From Purshia tridentata (Eukaryota > Streptophyta > Magnoliopsida > Rosales > Rosaceae), in the NCBI GenBank assembly GCA_003254885.1, contig QANT01000393.1:1-33144 (forward strand): a DNA stretch of 33,144 bases, written 5' to 3'. Of this stretch, positions 1-8,483 are shown one piece after another. A program made the translations under genes and the position numbers. The notes beneath the pieces were generated by a model that was not told the origin of the DNA, did not search any database, and was given only the letters and a program-made list of their open reading frames with translations. Numbering within the stretch: position 1 is the first letter of the stretch; every line of letters begins with the position of its first letter.

Positions 1-299
1 GATTATCTTAATTTTAAAAGGTTTATTTTTTGGACCTCAGTCTAAAAAATTAAATTTAAGTATTAATTTAAATTTCTATATGATTTTAGTCTAAATGACC
101 TTTCAAAATTAAATCTATTTCTAATTATTCCTTTATCAAATGAGTTCGACTTCGACTTATTAGCCTCAACAAAAACTATTGTCAAGCATCAGATCAAACC
201 GTGTCTTCCGAGCCACACAATTCTGAAGCGACCCCATTAATCAACTACAAAGAGTTTGACTTGTGATTAAAAAAGAACTATAATAAGAGTTTGACTTAC

Positions 300-1146
300 T
301 TGTATGGTGGTGAATGTAAAAATGATGATCCCAAGAACACGATGTGTTTTATTACTGTGTTGCTTGGAAGAATGCCCAAGCAACATGCCAATGCACCACC
401 CACTTGTGCCTAACATGTATGCGGCACTCTGACACCTTACATGAACAGAATACCATTCGCTGCACTTGAGTGGAAATTTTCTGAAGTACCTGGCTGTTAT
501 TGCTCCAATGGGCAACAATGTCCCATATCCAATAATATTTATAATCCCATGCGCCTGTCATTTTACAAGCTCACACAAATTAATCTTCTACATATGTTTA
601 ATTCTATAGCATCATAATTTACATTGATTTGTAAGTAGTGAGCCCATTTTACAGATTATGGGAAAGAATATATATATACAGCAGATTTGGTAGCTTTATG
701 CTTTGCATAATGCTAAGATATGAACATGTATAACACATTTTTAATCCTTAGATTTCGATGGGTTTACTTTTTTATACTAGAATATAAATTTGTGAACTAT
801 TAGATCTGGTTGTATGTCAGTATCCATACCATATATAAAATTTTAAGAGTTTAAGCAATCTTACATTTTTTAGGTTAGGCAGGTGACGAGAGGGGATTTG
901 ACCCTTGGATGTTCTGAGATTTCTTGTCACTTCAGTGTCTGGAGGGCTCTCATCAGGAATAGAAGAAACCTGAATTTGGGGCTTCATGTCTTCCACAACA
1001 TTGGAGTAAGCTTGCCAAACATGAACTTCTCTCTCCAAGTCAACCAGAGTGTTCCTCTGGTAACTGCATGAAGACTCTAACTCTAAGGCACATATACAAG
1101 GGAGAAGAAAAATTAAACTGAGGACAATAAGGCAATGAACATTCAT
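300..1146 (-). CDS. Cytochrome b561 domain protein, partial, DOMON-less form
   Basis: Two exons are visible on the minus strand: 1146-865 and 554-300, with an intron at 864-555 (GTAAG donor, ACAG acceptor, phase 0). Exon 1 begins with a hydrophobic signal peptide (residues about 1-20, MNVHCLIVLSL...) followed by about 70 unrecognised residues. Exon 2 begins AHGIINIIGYGTLLPIGAI and matches the cytochrome b561 core of plant CYBDOM proteins. Three of the four haem-ligand histidines are visible: H96 (HG), H132 (VHVRC) and H165 (THR). The family moves electrons across membranes from ascorbate to acceptors in the apoplast or other compartments. The last helices and the fourth histidine must lie in further exons beyond the left end, as exon 2 stops at a GTAAGT donor. 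Most relatives carry an N-terminal DOMON domain of over 120 residues, and there is no room for one here. An in-frame ATG at 1164 would add six residues. The exon 1-exon 2 link is inferred from phase and sequence; exon 2 itself is secure. Confidence 0.72.
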
Positions 1147-1750
1147 GATCTCTCTCTCACGCAAGAGGAGCTGAAGTATTTGACAATCTTCCCGGAAAAA
1201 AAGGAGAGGAAAATCGCAATTTTATATCCTACAAACTGTATGGAATTAGGATCCAAAAATTGTTGCTCATCAATCTTGTGGCCTAAAATTTGTTGTTAAG
1301 TAGTATTTGGGTGTTGAGAATATGTGCTTTACTTACCAAATTGGGGAATCGTGTCTGACTTGTTTAAATAGAAAGTTGTAGGACAATCAATCAGATATTA
1401 TTCCCAATGTCTATTTATCTCCCCTGCCTCCCTTTTCTTATATTTAAGTGTTTAATACAGATTATTCAGGTTTCAACCTTGGCATAAATTATTACACAAA
1501 TTTATGATTGATGTGAAAGTGAGGGAAAGGGTAAGTTTGCATTCTTTACGATTAATATAATATTTTTCTCAAACTTCATGATTGGGATACAGAATCACGT
1601 ACTGGGAGGCCAACTTTTCTTTGTGTCCAATCAAATGATTTCTTCACAAAAGATATTCAGTAATTTGTAAGTAGTCTAATGAATTTAGACCACCACAGGA
1701 AATAAAGCAAGACTTGCACATTAAGTTTCCAAATTGTCAACTCTCCCCCC
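1147..1750. other. Intergenic spacer, divergent promoter region
   Basis: This stretch lies between the divergently transcribed cytochrome b561 gene and the first STIG1-like gene. It is AT-rich and has no convincing coding sequence on either strand. It must hold the promoters of both genes. No repeat or TE signature was recognised. Confidence 0.6.
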
Positions 1751-1757
1751 TATAAAA
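1751..1757 (+). promoter_or_regulatory. TATA box of STIG1-like gene 1
   Basis: TATAAAA follows a C-run, 89 bases upstream of the ATG at 1846. This is a normal spacing for a plant core promoter with a short 5' UTR. It is judged by motif and position only. Confidence 0.6.
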
Positions 1758-1845
1758 CCCCATGTCCCATTGCAACCTAATCACTACCCTAAGCTCTTCT
1801 CCCTACTAAACATCAATCATTTCCAATACAGTTATAGCCATCAGC

Positions 1846-2289
1846 ATGAAGTTGCTCATCATCTTCTTCACACTGTCAGCAGCAATCGGCATTGTTGCAG
1901 CTGCATACTTAGACGATTACAATCACCAAGAATTGGAAATTGATGAGAGCGAAGCAGCATTACCTGAGACTCAAGAAGCAACCTCTTTAAGAGGAGTGAG
2001 GCGGCTTACTGCGAAGCAGAGCTTGTTGGCCATTGGGGTTTGTGACAAGTTTCCTCGGGTTTGTCGTTTGAAGACGAGCCCTGGGCCAGACTGCTGCAAG
2101 AAGAAGTGTGTTAATGTGAAGAATGATCGAGGCAACTGTGGGAAGTGCGGGTACAAATGCAAGTACACTGAGATTTGCTGCAGTGGGCAGTGCGTGAATG
2201 TATCGTTTGACAAAAGGCATTGTGGTGGGTGCAAAAACAAGTGCAAGAAGGGAGAGTTCTGTGTCTATGGAATGTGCAATTATGCATGA
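1846..2289 (+). CDS. STIG1-like secreted cysteine-rich protein, copy 1
   Basis: Intronless gene for 147 residues. A signal peptide (residues 1 to about 20) is followed by an acidic variable pro-region (about 21-45), the short motif TSLRG (46-50), and a cysteine-rich domain from C66 to the C-terminus with 16 cysteines in the STIG1 pattern (PDCCKKKC, NCGKCG, ICC, HCGGC, GMCNYA end). Length and single-exon form fit the family. STIG1 of Solanaceae is an extracellular stigma protein affecting exudate and pollen-tube growth; Arabidopsis GRI, a relative, is a source of apoplastic signalling peptide. A role as a secreted apoplastic or pistil signal is therefore inferred, not shown. It is the most divergent of the three tandem copies here: its SLRGVRRL segment and promoter differ from copies 2 and 3. 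One N-glycosylation sequon (NVS) lies inside the cysteine domain. The start is the first ATG after the TATA box and gives a proper signal peptide. Confidence 0.93.
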   Translation: MKLLIIFFTLSAAIGIVAAAYLDDYNHQELEIDESEAALPETQEATSLRGVRRLTAKQSLLAIGVCDKFPRVCRLKTSPGPDCCKKKCVNVKNDRGNCGKCGYKCKYTEICCSGQCVNVSFDKRHCGGCKNKCKKGEFCVYGMCNYA

Positions 2290-4382
2290 TTTTCAATATT
2301 ACTACTGCAATGCTAAGCTCTTTCAGTCTCTTAAATGCAGTTAGTACTGTAACATTATGACAGAATATATATACCAATTGTGATCTTATATACGCACCCA
2401 ACAAAAAGAGAGACAAATTATACTTGTAATGAATTCAAGCATTGATTATTGTGAAATTAATCATTGAAAATAAATCAAGCACCATATATACACTTTATTC
2501 CTGTCCAATGCCTCCATGTAATGTTCAGTGTTTCTTACCATTCTGCTGATATTTGTTTATTTTTTCTGCATGATATTGGATTTAAGCCCACAACAATGAT
2601 CATTGTGCTTGTATCCAAAATGTTCGGTGTTCCATACGTACTACTCTCAGGTTGATGTGCTTAGGGAAGGTACACGTACACAGCAGCATCAGGTTGCATA
2701 TATATATGCTGCTTCTTTACTCAACACTCGGTCACTTCCCTAATGAATTCAAGTTACCTCTCTATGACTTTAACGGTTACTTTCTAAAATTATAAGGAAA
2801 AGGGTATCCGCCGTCCCCCTATATATGTAGACGTGAAAATAGAGGACCTGTTTTACTCATTCACGTCTTTACAATAAAAGGATAGTTTATGATCGACTTT
2901 GATGCTATTTTTTAGGGCCCGATTCAATACCAAATATAAATTTTAAACTAAAATTTTATTAATTTTATGTACTAATCACAATATTGTTTGATAAAAAGTG
3001 TGATTAATATATTTTTTGATAACAAGTGTCTCGAGGGCATGGCACAATCCACACATTCTAACACGTAGACCTTTTGGTTAAAAAAAAAAAAAAATCAGAT
3101 ATTCGATAGTTCATGAAAATTATTTGAAAAGCATCATTGAATTACATGTATATGATACTGGCTTTGCTTTGCTTGGAGTAGTTAAAAAAAAAAAATCAGA
3201 TATTCGATAGTTCATGAAAATTATTTGAAAAGCATCATTGAATTACATATATATGATACTGGCTTTGCTTTGCTTGGAGTAGTTGTTTGGGTTCTGTGCT
3301 GCTTTGGTTTCTTGGCGTCAGTTTCGACCTTTGCTTTTTTCTTTTGGTCGGAAGTTTCGACCTTTGTTGCTTTGTTTTATATATGCTACTTATTGATCGG
3401 GTTTGCGCAGTCAACTCAAACTTTATTGATAATGGGTGTAGAGATTCAACTCTTTGTAATTACATTACTAAGCAAATTATATATTTCTAATGTGGGATAT
3501 TTTTCCAACACATTCTGCGCTTATAGTGTCATTGAATACTTATAGTGGAAGTATAAGTGATCGTTGGACTTTGACTTGTATATAACATGACTTTAATAGT
3601 ATATATAAAAATGGAGAATCTAACTCAAAATCAATTAGCCAAACTTCCATTTGGGTTTTTATGAAATTTGTTTATGACCCCAAAAAAAAAAAATTATACT
3701 ATACATATGAGAAATAAGACATCAAATTAATGCCTTTAATAATCCACACCCAAGCCAGAGTTTGAATCCTAGTCTCTTTCTCTCTTTCGCCTAATGCTTA
3801 GATATCTTGTTATAGCTAGCTTATCATTAAAACAATAGTCAATATATAGAATTAATGTGCATGAACGTATATAATTAGCCAGATTAATTAAACTAATTAG
3901 CTTAACGAACTGGTTGGTATTCAAGTGGATGGTCCAGAGGTCTCACCCTCCTTGAAGCTTCTTAATTAATTGCCAGATATTGGTCAAATATTATCATATA
4001 AAATTCTAAAAGCTAGTATTAGAAAAGGTCAACACATTTGGGCTACAAGTGCTTCTGTAACGGTCTTTCCGTTTGGGAAAATGGACTGCTTTGGTTTCTT
4101 GGACTCTTTGAAAACAAGAATGGCGGGCATAAGCTCACGTAATTACCAACTTGCATGCATGATCGAGCCCAAGGTAATAAGGCGATCTAGCCTAATCAGC
4201 TGCCTACCTTATCAGATACAGAAGAAATTTTTGTTTCAACTCTTTTTTCATGATATTCACCTAATTATTTTTAGTCCCAAGTATTTCTTCGGAGCCTAAC
4301 TTCGTTTACTTAAACATTTTGTAGCCCTTTGGATTAGACCAACCCATTAAGTACATGGATAGTATTCATCATATGCTCTCTC
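2290..4382. other. Intergenic spacer between STIG1-like 1 and 2
   Basis: About 2.1 kb with no supported gene. It contains a tandem duplication with poly-A blocks (3077-3284), described separately. From about 4070 onward the sequence is related to the upstream region of STIG1-like 3. An open frame at 3225-3545 codes for a hydrophobic stretch but crosses the tandem repeat and resembles no family. On the minus strand, TGTTGGAAAAATATCCCACA (3512 down to 3493) looks like an LTR start, but no partner was found. Confidence 0.55.
3077..3284. repeat. Two-copy tandem duplication of about 104 bp with poly-A head
   Basis: Copy 1 (3077-3180) and copy 2 (3181-3284) are adjacent direct repeats. Each starts GTT plus an A-run, then ATCAGATATTCGATAG, and ends TGCTTGGAGTA. 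They differ in A-run length and at one base (CATGTATA versus CATATATA), so the duplication is recent. A diverged third copy of the A-run plus ATCAGATATTC...AAAGCATCATTGAATTA segment lies near 19440-19500. Confidence 0.9.
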
Positions 4383-4390
4383 TATTTATA
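4383..4390 (+). promoter_or_regulatory. TATA-like element of STIG1-like gene 2
   Basis: TATTTATA lies 107 bases upstream of the ATG. It occupies the same place as TATATATA of copy 3, and both are followed by related leaders (CCTACATG, CTTCTCCATC). The shared context supports it as the core promoter. Confidence 0.6.
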
Positions 4391-4496
4391 CCTCTTCAAG
4401 CCTACATGTTTCTCCATCAATCCAAAGCATTCATTCATTCATATTAATATCATCATCTTCTCTCTCTCTCTCTCCCCCAAAAAATCAAACAGGATC

Positions 4497-4946
4497 ATGA
4501 TGAAGAGCCTCAATGTTTTGTTTCTGTTAGCCATGTTGATGGCTTTAGTCGTCATTGCTCTCTCTGAAGAATCAAGTACATTCCTCAATAGTAATGAGGA
4601 AAACAGTGTTACAAACTATGATGAAACCTCTGATGAGGATGAAGAAAAGACCTTCCTCAGGGGAACAGGTCGCTTCCTTGCCTCTCGGCCGGCCAAATGC
4701 GACAAATACCCGAAGGTTTGCCGAGCCTCAGGCAGCGCCGGACCGGATTGCTGCAAGAAGAAATGTGTGGATACAAAGACAGACAGAGCCAACTGTGGAA
4801 AATGTGGGAAGAAGTGCAAGTACTCTGAGATATGCTGCAAAGGTAAGTGTTTGAACCCAATGTCTGACAAGAAAAACTGTGGGAGCTGCAACAAGAAGTG
4901 CAAGAAAGGCAGTTCATGTGCTTATGGGATGTGCAGCTATGCATAG
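4497..4946 (+). CDS. STIG1-like secreted cysteine-rich protein, copy 2
   Basis: Intronless gene for 149 residues. It has a signal peptide (about 1-23), a very acidic pro-region (about 24-51, rich in E, D, S), the motif TFLRGTGRFLASR (52-64), and a STIG1 domain from C68 with 16 cysteines and the usual end YGMCSYA. Two adjacent ATG codons (4497, 4500) could each start translation. Copy 3 downstream is its closest relative: RFLASR, KTDRANCGKCG and ICCKG are shared, and flanking DNA on both sides is also related. The product is expected to be secreted to the apoplast. The family is known for stigma and pollen-tube functions, and the specific role here is inferred. The basic LRG..RFLASR segment between acidic pro-region and cysteine domain looks like a processing or interaction site. 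Confidence 0.94.
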   Translation: MMKSLNVLFLLAMLMALVVIALSEESSTFLNSNEENSVTNYDETSDEDEEKTFLRGTGRFLASRPAKCDKYPKVCRASGSAGPDCCKKKCVDTKTDRANCGKCGKKCKYSEICCKGKCLNPMSDKKNCGSCNKKCKKGSSCAYGMCSYA

Positions 4947-6585
4947 AATTGAAGAGCAGATCGACTTCAACCTGAGAAACACATATTGTACGTGAAGCTA
5001 TACTTGATTTAATGATTTAATTCTTTGTTTTATTCAAAATATATGTACTTGAAATAATTACTTAGAATAAGGCTGTGAATTTGTGTATTTGTGTGCAATG
5101 AATAAGGGCTAGCTAGCTAGGCGATCATCACCATTTAATGGGCCGGCTTTGCCAATTAATGGTTATTATTTTATTTTATTTTTCATTTAGTTCTTGTATA
5201 AAAAAATAAATTAATAATATCTCTTAATTATTTAGTGATTGTTATTTTGATTTCTTGATATTACTTTTTGTTCATTATTATTAATTAACTAGCGTTTATG
5301 TATGAGATTTAAATTCAGGACATTTATCTATTAAGAAAAAATGTGTCGTCGTCACTAAGGTCACTCTTGCAACTTGCAAGGAGGCCCATGGATCGATATA
5401 AGGCCTTGGTTGTTAGGCCCATATATAAGCCCTTGAAAAGAAGCCCATATAACATTAATGGGATTACTAGCTACCGACGTACCGTATACGCATAAGGAAT
5501 TTAGTTTTGTAAGTAAAAAAAAAGCCATTCTTGTGGCATTCTTGTACCTTTATAATTTATTTATGTCTTTGTTGGCGCTCCAGATATAATCGAACAATGC
5601 GACAAGTGCAGGCTGTAGCTGGGACACCATTTTCTTTGCAAAGAAATGGGAACACTCAAATTATAATTTAATAAAACACTCTAAAACAGCATATGCCAAA
5701 GTTTTTGTATCAAAAGTTGGTCCCAAATTATAATTAATTGCTAATTTAATTTTCCAAATTATTTTAATTAAATTATTGTTATTATATATAATTGATCGAG
5801 TGTCGGGTGGAAAAGCTTATCAGTACTATTACTATATAAAGGAATTAGTTTCACGTTTTTAAGTATACTGGTGAAATAATTTTCATAGTCAATATCTAGT
5901 GCGACATGACAAAAATTTTACAAATTAATGCAAAGAATAGCCATAAAAATATTAGACAGAGATAAATAAATAAATAAACAACATTTTAGTTAATTAAAGA
6001 GCATATTACACCCTGGCCAACAAAAAGAGAGCATATTACACATTTTTCTTTCAAGAAGTTGGACTACTAAGATGAGTCTACTTTGGTTTCCTTGATATAT
6101 ATAAGAAGGGGGGGGCTTCAGCTAGAGCTTGAGCTGATGATCCCGCACTTTTTACTATAAATGCAGATTCGCAGAGTCAATTTGGATAACATTACGTAAT
6201 TACCAAAATGTATATGTATACATGATCGTCCAAGGAAATTAATAAGCTAGGAGAGTTTGCCTAACCTTAGCTCATATACCTACCTGTTATACATATCTCT
6301 TACTATACATAAGCAATTTCATCATGTTTCTTGTTCATATTCACCAAATAATTTGGATGATATTATAGATATTCTCTGGAAGCCTAACATTGTTTACCAT
6401 GAATTAACGTTTTATGGCCCTCAATTTGGATCAATTAGACCAACCAATTAAATGGCCTACATAAATATATATACATATACATATATATATATATATATTT
6501 AGTCATATACAAATTACGTACTCATGCAATATTATCCCCCATGTTGACCTTTGTCGGTCCTCATATTTGTTCTAGCTTAGTTCTC
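4947..6585. other. Intergenic spacer between STIG1-like 2 and 3
   Basis: AT-rich, with no supported gene. The first about 190 bases and the stretch from about 6060 match flanks of the neighbouring STIG1-like copies, so they belong to the duplicated unit. A tiny retro-insertion footprint lies at 5998-6040. An imperfect palindrome is centred near 5637 (TTCTTTGCAAAGAA), with no evident role. A long AT dinucleotide run lies near 6476-6498. Confidence 0.55.
5998..6040. mobile_element. Micro retro-insertion footprint with 13-bp target-site duplication
   Basis: The 13-mer AGAGCATATTACA occurs at 5998-6010 and again at 6028-6040. Between them is CCCTGGCCAACAAAAAG (17 bases). Direct repeats of this length around an A-rich insert are typical of target-primed reverse transcription by a LINE or SINE. 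The insert starts with the same CCCTGGCC core as the footprint at 21134-21183, which suggests the 3' end of one retroelement family, heavily 5'-truncated. Confidence 0.6.
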
Positions 6586-6593
6586 TATATATA
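6586..6593 (+). promoter_or_regulatory. TATA box of STIG1-like gene 3
   Basis: TATATATA lies 98 bases upstream of the ATG, inside a leader related to that of copy 2 (ATACCTTGAAGCCCTACATG here, ATACCTCTTCAAGCCTACATG-like there). Confidence 0.6.
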
Positions 6594-6690
6594 CCTTGAA
6601 GCCCTACATGCTTCTCCATCCAAATTAAGCATCTAGCTAGCTAGCTTATAGTACTCATACTTTCACCATCGATCAACTTTATATTCAAAC

Positions 6691-7131
6691 ATGAAATCCC
6701 TCAAGGTTTTGATCATGTTTGTGCTAGCTTTATCGATTACTCACTCCGCTGCAATACCACTAGATGATCTAGACGAAACCTATGATGATCTCCCAACATT
6801 GGCCAAAAGCCAAGATGAATTAGAAACAACTTCTCTTAGAGGAATAAGCCGTTTTCTTGCTTCTCGGGCGGTGGTGACATGCGACAAAAACCCTAAGGTC
6901 TGCGGAGTGGGTGCAGCAGCAGGCAGCCCAGATTGTTGCCACAAAAAGTGTGTGAATTTGAAGACGGACAGAGCCAACTGTGGGAAGTGTGGGGTGAAAT
7001 GCAACCACTCGGAGATATGCTGCAAAGGCCATGTTGTGAACCCTTTCTCTGACAAGAAGCACTGTGGGAGCTGCGACAACCATTGCAACAAAGGCACTGC
7101 GTGTGATTTGGGGATTTGTGGCTATGCATAG
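6691..7131 (+). CDS. STIG1-like secreted cysteine-rich protein, copy 3 (one cysteine lost)
   Basis: Intronless gene for 146 residues. It has a signal peptide (about 1-20), an acidic pro-region (about 22-46), TSLRGISRFLASR (47-59), and a STIG1 domain from C64 to the C-terminus (ICGYA). It carries 15 cysteines, not 16. Where copies 1 and 2 read ICCSGQC and ICCKGKC, this copy reads ICCKGHV, so V115 (codon 7033-7035) replaces the cysteine and leaves an odd number. The reading frame is otherwise intact, so this is either a diverged functional copy or an early stage of decay. Some basic residues of copy 2 are also changed (KKCKYSE to VKCNHSE, NKKCKKG to DNHCNKG), giving a less basic domain. It forms the youngest pair with copy 2. 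Secretion is expected and the function is inferred from the family. Confidence 0.92.
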   Translation: MKSLKVLIMFVLALSITHSAAIPLDDLDETYDDLPTLAKSQDELETTSLRGISRFLASRAVVTCDKNPKVCGVGAAAGSPDCCHKKCVNLKTDRANCGKCGVKCNHSEICCKGHVVNPFSDKKHCGSCDNHCNKGTACDLGICGYA

Positions 7132-8419
7132 AAGTGTTCATACTTCATATTTGCTGTCTAATTTGCTCAAATCAACTACTTGAAATGAGTTTGTTAGAAT
7201 ATTAAGAATTTATTTATGAATTAATCTGTGTATGTGCATGTACGACGAATAAGAATAAGGGCTAGCATTTATATCAGGTAGCTACGTAGTCATCGATCAT
7301 CACCACTTGATGCGTAATGTATATTTAGTTTCAATTTTCTTTTAGTTGATGGCAAAGATCAGATCAACAAATTATGAATTACTCTCTCTGCTCTCTCTGT
7401 TTATTGATGGCATTAGTAGCACGCTTTCCTTTGTTGATATTTATAACGTAATTATCTAGCTTATTTTTCATATGCATGTGGTCAGCTAATTAACATGCTC
7501 AGAAAATATGATTTCTTTAACATTATTCTTCTTGTTTCATGAATTATTTAAATCTCCTATATATGTTACTCTCTTTCTCTTCGCTTACGGACTTATGAGA
7601 GGGCTAAGTAAAAAACTAGGAGAATATATATATAGAACAACAAGATCAATACAATCAAAAGAAGCATGAAATATAGAATATATCTTAAATTTTCTAAGAG
7701 AGATCATTGTGTTTCTGTTTGATAGATACCTTCCGCACCCACCTACCATTGACTTTGAACTTCAAGTTTGTAATATTATTTATACTACCACAAGATGACC
7801 TTTAATTTATGACTCTCATTGATTAAAGTTAGATTAACCAGCACAAATATATGAAAAAACTAATTAAGTGATTATTCCTATATATCAATTGAATGCTCTA
7901 CCATATATACCATATGTATTACGCATGTTTTTTATTTGTTTAAGTGGTGCATATATTGTATCCTCTCCATGAGCGTGCATAGTATGTACGTGGGTATCCC
8001 CACCATATCTCCAAAGCAAATATAGTTCCAATCTTAATTAAATATCACATAATAGTTTTTTTTATTTTCCTTGAGGTCGACTCGGAGGAAATAATATTAT
8101 CTATCTTTTAAACTAGCCTCCCAGAAAATATCCTTTTTTCTTATCCTCACCAATCCCCTCTGAAATTTAATTCCCGGCCACCTAAAAACTATTGGAATAT
8201 ATACATAGAATTAGGAAGTCCATATAAAATTAAATAAGAGTCAACCACCCAGTTAGCTTGATCGTGAAACCACGTTTTGTGTCCCCAAAGATATATCTTA
8301 CCAAACAACGAATTAACAGAAACAAAAGCATGCACCGGCCTCTAATTAAATCGTGTGCACCATCTTCTAATCATGAGTCATCACCTATTTAATTCATATA
8401 TATTCTCTAAGACTCTATC
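7132..8419. other. Intergenic spacer with pectate lyase promoter
   Basis: The first about 180 bases match the 3' flank of STIG1-like copy 2 (AATAAGGGCTAGC, CGATCATCACCA). The rest is AT-rich, with no supported gene or clear TE. The last few hundred bases should hold the pectate lyase promoter. Confidence 0.55.
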
Positions 8420-8427
8420 TATATATC
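8420..8427 (+). promoter_or_regulatory. TATA-like element of pectate lyase gene
   Basis: TATATATC lies about 60 bases upstream of the ATG at 8484. It is called by motif and spacing only. Confidence 0.45.
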
Positions 8428-8483
8428 CTCACTAATTGTGTAGTCCTCCCAATTGTAATTAGTCTTTACTCCATAAGCTAGCC

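Noticed and set aside
3225-3512. Possible solo LTR ending at 3512 on the minus strand
   Set aside because: A TGTTGG...CCCACATT start and a TATA-like site are suggestive, but no CA end, target duplication or second copy could be found.
3225-3545. Open frame for a hydrophobic 106-residue protein
   Set aside because: It starts inside a tandem repeat, has low-complexity hydrophobic content from T-rich DNA, and no family resemblance.
3970-4299. Open frame of 109 residues upstream of STIG1-like 2
   Set aside because: The region is related to the upstream DNA of STIG1-like 3, where the frame is not kept, so it is promoter sequence.
5625-5650. Palindrome around TTCTTTGCAAAGAA
   Set aside because: It is short and imperfect, and such palindromes are expected in this much AT-rich DNA.
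6257-6451. Open frame of 64 residues upstream of STIG1-like 3
   Set aside because: It is part of the shared promoter block; the corresponding frame is absent upstream of copy 2.
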